A stretch of 64,000 nucleotides of DNA from Lysinibacillus sp. FSL W8-0992 (GCF_038008685.1 NZ_JBBOZQ010000001.1:3968001-4032000); one strand, 5' to 3'; numbered from the stretch's first letter, positions 1 to 8,640 are shown. Program-made: numbers and translations. Notes: generated by a model not told the origin, from the letters alone.

Positions 1-326
1 TCATCACTCGTTAAAGTAAGTACTTTATGACCTGTAGCTTCAATTGCGCCTGTTTCATGTACAGCAATATGACCTGTAATAGCAGCAACGGCACCTTGAT
101 GTGGACGCAAAATGGACGCGATAATTGTAGTATTCGTTTGAGTTCCTCCAACTAAGAAGTGCACATCTGCATTATCTGCACCACACGCTTTTCGAATGTA
201 AGATCTGGCTTTATCACAATGTTCATCCATACCATAACCAGGTGTCTGCTCTTCATTCGTTTCGATTAGTCGGCTCAGTATTTGCTTATGAGCACCTTCT
301 GCATAATCACTTTCAAAACGTATCAT
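1..326 (-). CDS. Threonine-aldolase-like PLP lyase (partial)
   Basis: The reverse strand translates from ATG at 326 into a protein beginning MIRFESDYAEGAHKQIL, with TPGYGMDEH and LVGGTQTNTT further on. This N-terminal layout is typical of the beta-eliminating lyase / low-specificity L-threonine aldolase family, which are PLP enzymes cleaving beta-hydroxy amino acids to glycine and an aldehyde. Only about 108 residues are in the window; the PLP lysine and C-terminus lie beyond the left edge. A GGAGGA ribosome site sits inside the end of the upstream MarR gene, and that gene's stop is one base from this ATG, so the two are one operon. Family assignment is from N-terminal motifs only. Confidence 0.75.
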   Translation of the reverse strand, partial: MIRFESDYAEGAHKQILSRLIETNEEQTPGYGMDEHCDKARSYIRKACGADNADVHFLVGGTQTNTTIIASILRPHQGAVAAITGHIAVHETGAIEATGHKVLTLTSD

Positions 327-327
327 T

Positions 328-771
328 TTATATTTCCTCCAACATATTTAATTTCTTTTGAATCATTAACATAGAGGCATGTATTTCTTTAGTCTCCATT
401 GGTGACAAACCTTGCAGTAATTTCACGATTTGTTCATCAGATTTCTCATTGAGTTGATCAAATAAAGCAAGCCCTTTAGGTGTCAATCGAATCAATTTTG
501 TTCTGTTATCCAGTATCGATGATTCTTTACTAATTAGTCCATCATTACTAAGCTTAGTAATGATTCTGCTCATGTAACTGCGATCAATATTTAGATTTTC
601 AACTAAATTGTTTGAAATACACTGTTCCAACAAACCAATCTCAACAATTACTCGTGCCTCTGTAAAAGAATAACCGGTATCCAAAACATGTTTATCTAAT
701 AACCCAAGTAAATTCGTATAAAACCGATTGAATTGCCGTATATCAGCGATAATATTATCATTTACGTTCAT
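328..771 (-). CDS. MarR family transcriptional regulator
   Basis: A 147-residue protein of normal MarR length. The winged helix covers roughly residues 35-105, with a recognition-helix region around NIDRSYMSRIITKL and a wing around DNRTKLIRLTPKG. Flanking helices would form the dimer interface. It is the first gene of an operon with the aldolase-like gene (one-base gap). A consensus promoter and two copies of a TTGAC-N3-GTCCA sequence lie just upstream, one over the -35 and one over the probable start of transcription, so autorepression is likely (inference). The ligand is unknown. Confidence 0.88.
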   Translation of the reverse strand: MNVNDNIIADIRQFNRFYTNLLGLLDKHVLDTGYSFTEARVIVEIGLLEQCISNNLVENLNIDRSYMSRIITKLSNDGLISKESSILDNRTKLIRLTPKGLALFDQLNEKSDEQIVKLLQGLSPMETKEIHASMLMIQKKLNMLEEI

Positions 772-790
772 ATTCGCATTCCTTTATTTG

Positions 791-837
791 TGGACTATGT
801 CAACAAATATTAATGAATTTAGTGGACAATGTCAACA
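791..837 (-). promoter_or_regulatory. MarR promoter with two operator copies
   Basis: On the minus strand, TTGACA (835-830), a 17-base spacer and TAATAT (812-807) form a near-perfect sigma-A promoter. The plus strand carries TGGACAATGTCAACA at 823-837 and TGGACTATGTCAACA at 791-805, two direct copies 32 bp apart (about three helical turns) that differ in one base. Each copy is itself a partial inverted repeat (TTGAC-N3-GTCCA). One covers the -35, the other the expected +1. This arrangement suggests autorepression by the MarR protein. Confidence 0.7.
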
Positions 838-867
838 TTTTTTGAAGTAATAAGGTATCACTTGTTT

Positions 868-898
868 AATAAAAAAAAGAGCTGCTTATGCAACTCAA
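868..898. repeat. GAGCTGC-type small hairpin repeat, copy 1
   Basis: An A-run followed by GAGCTGCTTATGCAACTC, which folds into a short stem with one mismatch. The same unit occurs near 6550, 11537 and 59108, always in intergenic DNA. Here it lies just after the stop of the 904-1452 reverse-strand gene, where a terminator would be expected. Confidence 0.5.
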
Positions 899-903
899 TG
901 GTT

Positions 904-1452
904 TTAATTTGCGTTTATAAAGTAGACTAGGTGATCAGTCCATTTGTCGTTCTCGTAGATGAAACCTTTCCTTGTACATTCATAGACCATTCCAACACTT
1001 TCTGCCAATTTTATAGACGGTATATTATCAATATTTATGTGAGCTTCTATTCGATGATAATTTAATTTTTCAAACGCTAAATCAATCGCTGCTTTTACAG
1101 CCTCTTTACCATAACCTTGTCTCCAAAATTGGTTATGGATCGTATAACCGAATCTAGCCCATTGAAATTCTCTCCTCATAATTGTCGAAAAGTCTATAAA
1201 GCCAATATGAGTATTATCGACTTTTCTAAACACACCAAATATATATACTTTGTCATCAACAGCCAGTTGAAAATGTTCTGTAACTAAATCATGAAACCAT
1301 TCTTTCGTACAAATACTCATATCTATTTTACCTTCATCGTATTTATGCTGAGAAGGTAAACGATGTTCATATTGGGAAAGCCAAGTAGAATAATCTTCCT
1401 CTTCTATTAATCGAATAACTAATCTTTCTGTTTCGGTTTTTATCTTATTCAA
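904..1452 (-). CDS. GNAT acetyltransferase (RimJ/RimL-like)
   Basis: A 182-residue GCN5-related N-acetyltransferase. The N-terminus has the RimL-type pattern TETERLVIRLIEEEDY. The acetyl-CoA pyrophosphate loop is RQGYGKEA around residue 112, followed by an amphipathic helix and HRIEAHINIDNIPSIKLAESVG, the usual motif B region. It probably acetylates an amino group of a small molecule or protein N-terminus; the substrate cannot be told. It stands alone, with its own spacing from MarR (131 bases) and from the DUF5071 gene. Confidence 0.85.
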   Translation of the reverse strand: MNKIKTETERLVIRLIEEEDYSTWLSQYEHRLPSQHKYDEGKIDMSICTKEWFHDLVTEHFQLAVDDKVYIFGVFRKVDNTHIGFIDFSTIMRREFQWARFGYTIHNQFWRQGYGKEAVKAAIDLAFEKLNYHRIEAHINIDNIPSIKLAESVGMVYECTRKGFIYENDKWTDHLVYFINAN

Positions 1453-1612
1453 TCAAACACCTCATCTAGAAATATTTTCTAATAGATATAAAAGTTCTCC
1501 TGAAAAACGATAAATCCTTCTTCCACAATCCTGATCCTTCACAGACAAAAAATTGGCCCGCGATAGTGAAGCCCATTCATATGAGTCGTCGATTTATTTT
1601 TATAGCATTATT

Positions 1613-1999
1613 TCAGAGTGTCTCTAAAATTTCCTTTGCAATTTCATCAAGTTCTTCTGCAAGCTCAACTTCTGTAGGGGTTTCGGCCACCCTCGTTAAA
1701 TATTCTTTAAACTGCTCTCTTGACTCTAATGGCAATTCAATAACTAAAAAGTGAAGAATAAACCACTTCCAGTTATCATCATCTGAAGATAAAACAGCAT
1801 GCACATGGGGGACAATTTCTTTAGGGAAAGTTAATAAAATTTCCAATACACCAGGTGCAACTGGCCAGTTCATATCCTGCGTAAATACGAGTAGCTCAGG
1901 CAATAAAGACACTAGTATATTGCTATCCAGTTTTTTAATTTCTTCAACCTTATCGATATCATGTTTATTTCTTGGGAGGAAAACTTCAAACTCTTCCAA
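1613..1999 (-). CDS. DUF5071-like small protein
   Basis: A small acidic protein of about 128 residues containing LPRNKHDIDKVEEI, QDMNWPVAPGVLEIL and WKWFILHFL, a pattern I associate with DUF5071 proteins of unknown function. The open frame runs further up to a TTG at 2032, but a good AAGGAG (2013-2008) lies 8 bases before a TTG at 1999, which I take as the start. No signal peptide or membrane segment is visible. The family name is from memory of the motif and no function is known. Confidence 0.65.
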   Translation of the reverse strand: MEEFEVFLPRNKHDIDKVEEIKKLDSNILVSLLPELLVFTQDMNWPVAPGVLEILLTFPKEIVPHVHAVLSSDDDNWKWFILHFLVIELPLESREQFKEYLTRVAETPTEVELAEELDEIAKEILETL

Positions 2000-2083
2000 A
2001 TTCAGCACTCCTTCGGTTCTTGTACATAGCAATTATTATTGTACTCGGCTGCTCCGTTAACTGGGCGCTATAAACGCAGTTAA

Positions 2084-2959
2084 TTAATCAACCATTTCCC
2101 AAAATTGAGATGCCGATTTGGAAACTTGTTGGCCCTTTAATTTAACTAATACAGGCTCTAGATGAAAATCAAATTGTTTCAATTCAAAAAGCGTTGTATG
2201 TTCTAAAAATGGTGATGTGTAATCCATTCTTGGAATAACGGATAATCCTAATCCTCTACTAACAAGTGCCTCAACCATCCTCAAATCTTTACACTCAATA
2301 ATGATATTTGGCTTAACCTGATGTTCATCAAACACTTTGAAGAGGTCTTCATGAAAGGAGAGGCCTTCCATTGATCCTAGCATTATGAATGGAAACTGGG
2401 CAATCTGTTCAATCGTCACATGCTGTGCTGAAAAAGATGTTACCCAACTTTTAGGGATAATCACAGCGGTTGGATGTTCTTTTAATTTTTTCATCTCATA
2501 CTGTTCGTTATTGCCCAAGCGTAAAAGTAAGGCAACATCAATCTCTCTTTGCTCGAGTCTTTTTAATAATTCTTCTGAATTCCCTGTTACTATATTCATC
2601 TTAACATTCGGATATTGTGTTCTAAACATACTGACATAGTCAATAAGCATGTTTGAACATGAAGATGATACACCAATACTTACTGTTCCTCCTATACCTT
2701 GTTCAATTTCTTGAATTCTCTGCTTTACATCTTGCATTTGCATTAGCATTTGATTGGCATATTGATATAGTATTTCACCTGTTTCTGTCAGCTCCCATTT
2801 TTGACGATACCGATGAATTAATGTTGTGCCTAGATCATTTTCAAGCTTTTTTAACAACTGACTAAGCGGGGGTTGCGCGATATGTAGCACTTCTGCTGCT
2901 TTCGAAATACTTCCTTGATTCACAATTTCTTTGAAGTAATATAGTTGTCGAAAATCCAT
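2084..2959 (-). CDS. LysR family transcriptional regulator
   Basis: A 291-residue LysR regulator. The N-terminal helix-turn-helix spans about residues 1-60 (MDFRQLYYFKEIVNQGSISK, then AAEVLHIAQPPLSQLLKKLE). The substrate-binding domain follows from about residue 90 with VSIGVSSSCSN. It is divergent from the YczE-like membrane gene at 3080, separated by about 120 AT-rich bases, so it probably controls that gene and itself. The effector is unknown. Confidence 0.9.
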   Translation of the reverse strand: MDFRQLYYFKEIVNQGSISKAAEVLHIAQPPLSQLLKKLENDLGTTLIHRYRQKWELTETGEILYQYANQMLMQMQDVKQRIQEIEQGIGGTVSIGVSSSCSNMLIDYVSMFRTQYPNVKMNIVTGNSEELLKRLEQREIDVALLLRLGNNEQYEMKKLKEHPTAVIIPKSWVTSFSAQHVTIEQIAQFPFIMLGSMEGLSFHEDLFKVFDEHQVKPNIIIECKDLRMVEALVSRGLGLSVIPRMDYTSPFLEHTTLFELKQFDFHLEPVLVKLKGQQVSKSASQFWEMVD

Positions 2960-3079
2960 TTCATCTCTCCGTTATATGTTTTTTAATATGATTAGTTTAT
3001 CATATATATATTTTTCATATCTTGAATTTGGCATTATAATTCTATATATAGTGCTTATATTAAATAGGAAGTGAGAGAT

Positions 3080-3781
3080 ATGATGAATCATCAGATTAAA
3101 ACCTTGAAGCGTATCATTTTGTACGTGCTCGGGTTATTTTTTATGTCGATTGGTATTAGCCTGTCGATTCAAGCAGGATTTGGCGTATCGCCTGTATCAT
3201 CTTTAGCATATGCAAGTACACTAACGACTGGTTTATCGGTTGGTGTGACAATGGCACTTGCAAATGTTTTGTACATTATTATTCAAGTAATATTAAGTAA
3301 ACGAATGGCGTTAACTGAATTTGCAGGTCAATTCATAATTTCGTTTTTATTTGGGTTCTTAATGGATGCAGCGCTCTCTGTTGTACAACTTTTCCCTACA
3401 CCTGAAACAATCTTTACTCGAATTGTATTTTTAATTATTAGCTTATTTGTTATAGCAGTCGGCTTAATGGGCTATACAACTGCCAAACTTCCATTAATGC
3501 CGTACGATGCGTTAACTTACGCAATTAGTGAAAAATTTAAAATAAAATTTGGTAGAGCAAAAATTTCTATCGATTTAATAAATATTTGTGTGGCTGGTGG
3601 AATCTGTGTAATTTTCATTCATTCATTAGGCTCAATTGGAATCGGTACACTTATTGCCGCCTATTTTATCGGTAAAATTTTAGGTTGGATACTACCAAAA
3701 TATCAACTACCTCTTCAACAGTGGATATTTAAAGCAGAGAGGACTTCCCATGGATTTATACAGGAAAAGGAGAACGTGTAA
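3080..3781 (+). CDS. YczE/YyaS/YitT-type membrane protein
   Basis: A polytopic membrane protein of about 233 residues with roughly five or six hydrophobic segments. It contains GISLSIQAGFGVSPVSSLAY and a second similar half with MPYDALTYAISEKF, the pattern of the YczE/YitT integral membrane family, for which no transport substrate is established. The open frame begins at GTG 3071, but AGGAAGTGAG lies directly in front of tandem ATGs at 3080 and 3083, which are the likelier starts. It is divergent from a LysR regulator, its probable controller. Confidence 0.75.
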   Translation: MMNHQIKTLKRIILYVLGLFFMSIGISLSIQAGFGVSPVSSLAYASTLTTGLSVGVTMALANVLYIIIQVILSKRMALTEFAGQFIISFLFGFLMDAALSVVQLFPTPETIFTRIVFLIISLFVIAVGLMGYTTAKLPLMPYDALTYAISEKFKIKFGRAKISIDLINICVAGGICVIFIHSLGSIGIGTLIAAYFIGKILGWILPKYQLPLQQWIFKAERTSHGFIQEKENV

Positions 3782-3873
3782 TTGTAGATGTACATTTAGT
3801 AAATAGGCATATTTTATTTCAATGCCAAGCCATTATGTAGCACAAAATCTCCATTATAGAGGTTGAAAGGATG

Positions 3874-3945
3874 GATGCGGGAGGAAGGTCGATAAACTAT
3901 GATGCCTTGAGCCCTTGTAATGTTCAGGCACCTATAGTTTGCATC
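3874..3945. other. Nested stem-loop between convergent genes
   Basis: Three nested pairings are visible: GATGC (3874-3878) with GCATC (3941-3945), AAACTAT (3894-3900) with ATAGTTT (3934-3940), and TGCCT(T)GA (3903-3910) with TCAGGCA (3924-3930). There is no U-run, so it is not a standard intrinsic terminator on either strand. It lies between the convergent YczE-like and EamA genes and may be a bidirectional terminator or a structured RNA. Confidence 0.45.
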
Positions 3946-3963
3946 TTCACCATTTGTTTCTTA

Positions 3964-4878
3964 TTAATTTTGAACGCTTTGATTTGCGACTATATCTTTT
4001 GTCGTATCACTCTTTTTTGTATAGTATGAAAATAAAAAACATCCCCCTATTGCTATGACACTCCCTATTCCTTGTATCCAACTCATTTTTTCACCTAATA
4101 GTAGAAAAGCTAAAATGGCAGTAAATATTGGATTAAAATTTAGGAAAACGCCAGATGTTGTTGAACCTATATTGTAAACACACATATTCCAAAATAGCAT
4201 ACATACGACTGTTGCTAATACGCCTGTATAAAGAAGCCCACAAATGAAAGAAGTATCTATATGGGAAACAGTAAATCTAGGTATGCTTATTGGTAAAAGC
4301 ATTATTAGTCCAAAAATAGCTGAGTATAAAGTAGACATTAAAGCCGAAGTTTTGGCCATAGCCCACTTACTACAAATTGTATAAATTCCCCATATACATA
4401 CTGCAGCAAGCATCCACAAATCTCCTGTATTAAACTTCAATGATAACAAGTAGTCTATTTTCCCTTTTGATAGTACAAGAATGACACCACAAAAGGAAAC
4501 ACTCATTGCAACAATTTGTAGCATATTCAATTTCTCTTTCAAAAATATAGCTGAACAAGCAGCGATGGAAATCATATTTAAAGTTGATATTAAGCCAACA
4601 TTTGTTGCAGTTGTCTGCTCTAATGCTAAAAACTGTAGAAGGTTAAATAGAACAACACCTGTTAACCCCATTAAAACTAAAGGAAGTATTGCATTTTTTG
4701 GAGGCAAAATCTTTTTTTCTTTCCACCATACAATAGGCACAAGACAAATGACGGCGATCATCCACCTCAAAGTCGTCAGGGTGATAGGTGAAGCATGTTC
4801 AACAAGCGTTTTACTAACAACAAAACTTCCTGCCCATAATAAACAAGTTGAAAGCAACAAAACATAATACTTCTTCAC
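3964..4878 (-). CDS. EamA/DMT family transporter
   Basis: A 304-residue protein with about ten hydrophobic segments arranged as two EamA repeats (residues about 1-135 and 150-285). Repeat ends carry ATTATNVGLISTLNMISIAA and GSTTSGVFLNFNPIFTAILAF, typical of drug/metabolite exporters. The start is GTG preceded by a GAAGAAGGGGG ribosome site. The next gene upstream on the same strand is a GNAT only 28 bases away, so the pair may be cotranscribed and act together in detoxification or metabolite export; the substrate is not readable. Confidence 0.85.
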   Translation of the reverse strand: MKKYYVLLLSTCLLWAGSFVVSKTLVEHASPITLTTLRWMIAVICLVPIVWWKEKKILPPKNAILPLVLMGLTGVVLFNLLQFLALEQTTATNVGLISTLNMISIAACSAIFLKEKLNMLQIVAMSVSFCGVILVLSKGKIDYLLSLKFNTGDLWMLAAVCIWGIYTICSKWAMAKTSALMSTLYSAIFGLIMLLPISIPRFTVSHIDTSFICGLLYTGVLATVVCMLFWNMCVYNIGSTTSGVFLNFNPIFTAILAFLLLGEKMSWIQGIGSVIAIGGCFLFSYYTKKSDTTKDIVANQSVQN

Positions 4879-4906
4879 CTTTTATTCCCCCTTCTTCCAA
4901 ACAGAT

Positions 4907-5419
4907 TTATTCTTCTACAGGTTCTTTAGGACCTTGCAACTCTAATTGATAAAAATCTAAATCTAGCCAACTATTAAATTTAAAACCTGCTTTTTTAATA
5001 GTACCTGAATAGACAAAGCCAAAGTTTTTATGCATATCAATGCTTTTCTCATTTTGAGCATCAATTCCAGCAATTAATGTCATGTATTCTCTTTCTGTTG
5101 CAATAGCTATTAATTCTTTAAGCAATGCCGTTCCAATTCCATTTTTTCTATAGTTTTTATCTACATAAATAGAATGCTCAATCGAATATTTATAAGCTGG
5201 CCACGCTCTAAAAGGACCAAATGTCGCAAAGCCTACCACTTTTTTTTCTAGCTCATATACGAGTATGGGATTTCCCTCCTGCATCTTTTGGTCATACCAA
5301 CTTTGTCTATTTTCCAGAGTTTGGGGTTTATATGTGTATACAGCAGTCGTATGGAGAATTGCATCATTATAAATGTTTAAAATGTCCATTAAGTCCTTTG
5401 GCGTTGCTTCTCTTATCAT
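4907..5419 (-). CDS. Phosphinothricin-type GNAT acetyltransferase
   Basis: A 170-residue GNAT of the Pat/YwnH group. Diagnostic stretches are MIREATPKDLMDILNIYNDA, GFATFGPFRAWPAYKYSIEH, the acetyl-CoA loop RKNGIGTALL, and the C-terminal HKNFGFVYSGTIKKAGFKF. Close relatives acetylate phosphinothricin, methionine sulfone/sulfoximine or similar amino-acid analogues, so that is the likely chemistry. It probably shares a transcript with the EamA exporter downstream and is divergent from the LysR gene at 5560. Confidence 0.85.
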   Translation of the reverse strand: MIREATPKDLMDILNIYNDAILHTTAVYTYKPQTLENRQSWYDQKMQEGNPILVYELEKKVVGFATFGPFRAWPAYKYSIEHSIYVDKNYRKNGIGTALLKELIAIATEREYMTLIAGIDAQNEKSIDMHKNFGFVYSGTIKKAGFKFNSWLDLDFYQLELQGPKEPVEE

Positions 5420-5510
5420 GTTTTTTCTCCCTTTCTTTTTCGCTTTATTTGTAATACTCCTTTTATATTAAATCTCTTCATTCATAAGGTAAAATTGAAC
5501 TTTTTATCCC

Positions 5511-5537
5511 CTTGCTATAGACTAAAGTTATAGCAAG
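5511..5537. promoter_or_regulatory. Perfect 9-bp palindrome at the LysR start
   Basis: CTTGCTATA (5511-5519) and TATAGCAAG (5529-5537) are perfect inverted arms separated by nine bases. The right arm ends 22 bases before the LysR start codon at 5560 and lies in the divergent control region shared with the acetyltransferase at 5419. It has the form of a LysR autoregulatory site. Confidence 0.6.
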
Positions 5538-5559
5538 AAAAAGAAGAGTGGGTGAGGAA

Positions 5560-6480
5560 ATGACATTTCAGCAATTTCGTTATCTTGTAGAGATTGCCAA
5601 ACATAATTCAATTAGTAAAGCCGCTTCAGCACTTTTCGTAACACAACCTAGTATTAGTAAATCAGTGCGTGATTTGGAAGCTGAGCTAGGGATTACAATT
5701 TTAGATCGAACGAACAAAGGGGTAGTTTTTACAAAGGAAGGAACTGAATTATTGTTTTATGCGAAAATGCTACTGGAACAAACGGAGGCTGTTAAACATC
5801 ATTTTGATAAAGACAAGAAAATGGGCCTAACGAAGTTTTCTATTTCATCACAACATTATGGCTTTGCAATTGAAGCTGTTGCGAATTTAATGGAGCATTT
5901 TAAAGAACGAAAATATGAGCTGGCAGTTCGTGAAGGTAAATCTACAGACGTTATTGATGACATCTATTCAAGCAGAAGTATTATTGGTATTTTATCTGTA
6001 AGCGAATTAAATAAACACTTTTTTGACCGTCATTTCATTTCCAAAGCTTTACTATTTACTCCACTGACTTCATTGAAGCAGCACGTCTTTTTACGCAAAG
6101 AACATCCTTTAGCTCATTTTCAAACGATTACATTTGAACAATTACGAGACTATCCTTATTTAAGCTACCAGCAGGATGATATGCTTTTACATTTTGCAGA
6201 AGAAACACTCCATGTCAATAATATTGAAAAGCTAGTCTATGTAACAGATCGTGGCACGATGAATAACCTATTGTCTAATACGAATGGATATAACCTTGGA
6301 ACAGGGTGCATCGTGAATAATTATATGAATCCAAACGTCATCTCGATTCCGTTAGAAGAAAGTCATCTAATTCAAGTAGGATACGTGAAGCGAAATGATG
6401 TATTTTTGCCAGAAGAGCTTCTAATATATCTCGACTTTGTAAAATTAGCATTGGAAAAATCGATGCCTAAAGAAAATTAA
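5560..6480 (+). CDS. LysR family transcriptional regulator
   Basis: A LysR protein of about 306 residues. The helix-turn-helix is at the N-terminus (MTFQQFRYLVEIAKHNSISK, AASALFVTQPSISKSVRDLE), with an effector domain from about residue 90. The open frame begins at GTG 5548, but ATG 5560 gives the normal LysR N-terminus and follows a GGGTGAGG purine tract. It is divergent from the acetyltransferase/EamA pair and has a perfect palindrome just upstream. It is followed by a short hairpin and convergent to the dehydrogenase at 6617. Confidence 0.88.
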   Translation: MTFQQFRYLVEIAKHNSISKAASALFVTQPSISKSVRDLEAELGITILDRTNKGVVFTKEGTELLFYAKMLLEQTEAVKHHFDKDKKMGLTKFSISSQHYGFAIEAVANLMEHFKERKYELAVREGKSTDVIDDIYSSRSIIGILSVSELNKHFFDRHFISKALLFTPLTSLKQHVFLRKEHPLAHFQTITFEQLRDYPYLSYQQDDMLLHFAEETLHVNNIEKLVYVTDRGTMNNLLSNTNGYNLGTGCIVNNYMNPNVISIPLEESHLIQVGYVKRNDVFLPEELLIYLDFVKLALEKSMPKEN

Positions 6481-6482
6481 AA

Positions 6483-6507
6483 CGCTCTTTCTTTTACTGA
6501 AAGAGCG
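6483..6507 (+). terminator. Hairpin after LysR gene
   Basis: CGCTCTTTC (6483-6491) pairs perfectly with GAAAGAGCG (6499-6507), directly behind the LysR stop at 6480. No U-run follows, so it may be a weak or protein-assisted terminator. Confidence 0.5.
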
Positions 6508-6549
6508 CTATGATGCGTAGTAAAGCCCCAGTCAAACATTCATTAATCT

Positions 6550-6583
6550 AAAAAAAGAGCTGCACATGCAACTCAGTTTTTTT
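6550..6583. terminator. GAGCTGC-type hairpin with A-run and T-run
   Basis: GAGCTGCACATGCAACTC is flanked by seven A on the left and seven T on the right, so it can act as a terminator in both directions between the convergent genes. It is the second copy of the GAGCTGC hairpin repeat. Confidence 0.6.
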
Positions 6584-6616
6584 ATAAGATAGTGCCCAGC
6601 TGATTGAATAAAAATA

Positions 6617-7609
6617 TCAGTAGCTTGTTAAAAATACTTTTCCATTCGTTCTTTTAGTAGATTCAACTGCGTCAATCGCCTTGTTAAATTCCGACAAGTC
6701 ATACTTCGAATCGACCATTTTTAAACTTAATTTTTTTCCTTCTATTAGCTTTATCAAATGATTAAAAGTTTCTTGCCATTTACTTGTTGAGACATTTTTA
6801 TTCCAATGCCGTAAATGAAATATATTCGCATTCACTTTTGCTTGATTGACAATAGCTGCCCAATTTACTTGTATCCCAGATAAAAGACCAATAGTTAAAA
6901 ATTGACCATTAGGGTGGACACTGAAAGCTAATTCATTGCCATCTGTACCTCCAATAGAATCGATTGCAGCATCTGCCCCCATTCCGTTTGTTAATTCCAT
7001 AACGGTTTCAATTAGAGCACTTTTTGAGGTATCAATTACAGCAGAAGCTCCAAGTTGAAGTAGTTCCTCTGTATAGTCATTATTTCTTGTCACTGCAATC
7101 AATTGAAAACCCAAAATATTAGCAAATTGCGCAATAACATGTCCAATAGCAGAACCACATGCATTCACTAATAAAACATCATTTGGTTTTAACTTTAAAA
7201 CTTCCGAACAAACCACCCACGCAGTAACTGGATTGATATACATTTGGGCAGCTGTAAAATCATCAATAGAATCAGGTATAGGAACGACAAATTCTGCCGA
7301 AGTCTTTACAATCTCTTGCCATGTACCTTCCCCTCGTAAAGGTAATACTCGTTTACCAATAAGATTTTTCGAAACAAAAGGACCTACATCTTCTACAATC
7401 CCAACTCCTTCATAACCAGGAATGTTAGGTAATGAAATACGATGGGCATACGATCCTCTAATTGGAATTAAATCAGAAGGATTAATAGGTCGAACCAACA
7501 TTCTTACAAGAACTTCATTATCTTTAGGTCGTTCCATCGTTTTATATTCAATTGTTAACACTTCTTTAGGACAGCCAAATTCCTTGAATTCAATATACTT
7601 TGCATCCAT
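6617..7609 (-). CDS. MDR-family dehydrogenase / enoyl-quinone reductase-like
   Basis: A 330-residue medium-chain dehydrogenase. The GroES-like N-terminal domain holds NEVLVRMLVRPINPSDL and PGYEGVGIVEDVG; the Rossmann domain has VNACGSAIGHVIAQFA around residue 150. There is no cysteine cluster for structural zinc. This pattern fits the MECR/ETR-like or quinone oxidoreductase branch that uses NADPH. An AAGGAG lies before the ATG. It is 99 bases downstream of the EamA gene on the same strand, so both may be transcribed from the leader-controlled promoter at 8779-8751. Confidence 0.82.
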   Translation of the reverse strand: MDAKYIEFKEFGCPKEVLTIEYKTMERPKDNEVLVRMLVRPINPSDLIPIRGSYAHRISLPNIPGYEGVGIVEDVGPFVSKNLIGKRVLPLRGEGTWQEIVKTSAEFVVPIPDSIDDFTAAQMYINPVTAWVVCSEVLKLKPNDVLLVNACGSAIGHVIAQFANILGFQLIAVTRNNDYTEELLQLGASAVIDTSKSALIETVMELTNGMGADAAIDSIGGTDGNELAFSVHPNGQFLTIGLLSGIQVNWAAIVNQAKVNANIFHLRHWNKNVSTSKWQETFNHLIKLIEGKKLSLKMVDSKYDLSEFNKAIDAVESTKRTNGKVFLTSY

Positions 7610-7708
7610 ATTATTAAGGCTCCTTACATTTTGAAAAAGTTTGAGTACAATAGATTCTTTTAAGACAAGTCTATTTTAGCAAGTTAAGCTTGTTTCGTAG
7701 ACATCACT

Positions 7709-8620
7709 TTAAATCTCTGTAGTTTCATAAAGACGGGTTAGCCTCTTTTCTTTTCGTACTTCTAACACTTGTGGTATAAAAATACCTAATAAAATACAAA
7801 CAATTCCAAGCCATTGCAAAGGAGAAACGACTTCATGAACAAGAGTAATAGACGCGATAACCGCCGTTGGTAGTTCGACAGCTCCTAAAATTGTTCCAAG
7901 GCCTGTCCCGACTTTTGGTATACCAGTGGAAAAACAAATGACTGGTATTACGACACCAAAGAAGCCTAGTATTAATGCATATTTCCATAATCCAGCCTGC
8001 AGTGTACCATCAATCAAGTAAGTCGGGGGGAAAACTAAGCAAACAAATAGTGTTGCACTCGTTGTCATTAGAAAGCTTTTTGAATAGATTGGTACTTCGG
8101 TGGAAACACGTCCACTTGCAAATATATAGAGAGAAAAGGTTATAGCTGCTAGTAACCCAAATATTATTCCTTTAATAGATAATTGCTGCCCTAATCCTTC
8201 AAATACCCCTCCAGCAAACAACGTTCCTACAAATAAGATAATAATCGAAATGACCTTTTCACGACTTGGAACAGTTTTATTAGCAATTGCTTCAATTAGA
8301 ACACCCATCCATGTGAATTGAAATAACAACACAATAGCAATAGATGCAGGTAGTTCTTTTACAGATAGCCCGTAAAAAATACTTGTTAAACTCATTGTTA
8401 TCCCAACTGCTAACAGTGATAATATATTTTTTAAAGATACTTTATGACGTGAAAAACAAATAACGAGTAATAATAGTCCAAACCAGCCAAATACATACTG
8501 TCCACCTAAAAGTTCAGGAAAGGTAAATCCGTTTGAAAATCCAACTTTTAGAATGGAAGATAGGACCCCATAGCTACAGGCACCTAATAAAACCACTAAA
8601 GAAAACTTCAATTTTTCCAA
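7709..8620 (-). CDS. EamA/DMT family transporter behind an attenuator-like leader
   Basis: A membrane protein of about 303 residues with ten predicted helices and two EamA repeats; the second contains GTGLGTILGAVELPTAVIAS. GGAGGG (8633-8628) followed by seven bases points to TTG at 8620 as start rather than the upstream in-frame codon at 8635. A consensus promoter, about 105 bases of structured leader and a strong 12-bp terminator hairpin with a U-run all lie upstream, which suggests expression is controlled by premature termination. The substrate is unknown. The dehydrogenase gene follows on the same strand. Confidence 0.85.
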   Translation of the reverse strand: MEKLKFSLVVLLGACSYGVLSSILKVGFSNGFTFPELLGGQYVFGWFGLLLLVICFSRHKVSLKNILSLLAVGITMSLTSIFYGLSVKELPASIAIVLLFQFTWMGVLIEAIANKTVPSREKVISIIILFVGTLFAGGVFEGLGQQLSIKGIIFGLLAAITFSLYIFASGRVSTEVPIYSKSFLMTTSATLFVCLVFPPTYLIDGTLQAGLWKYALILGFFGVVIPVICFSTGIPKVGTGLGTILGAVELPTAVIASITLVHEVVSPLQWLGIVCILLGIFIPQVLEVRKEKRLTRLYETTEI

Positions 8621-8640
8621 AAAAAATCCCTCCAAAAAAT

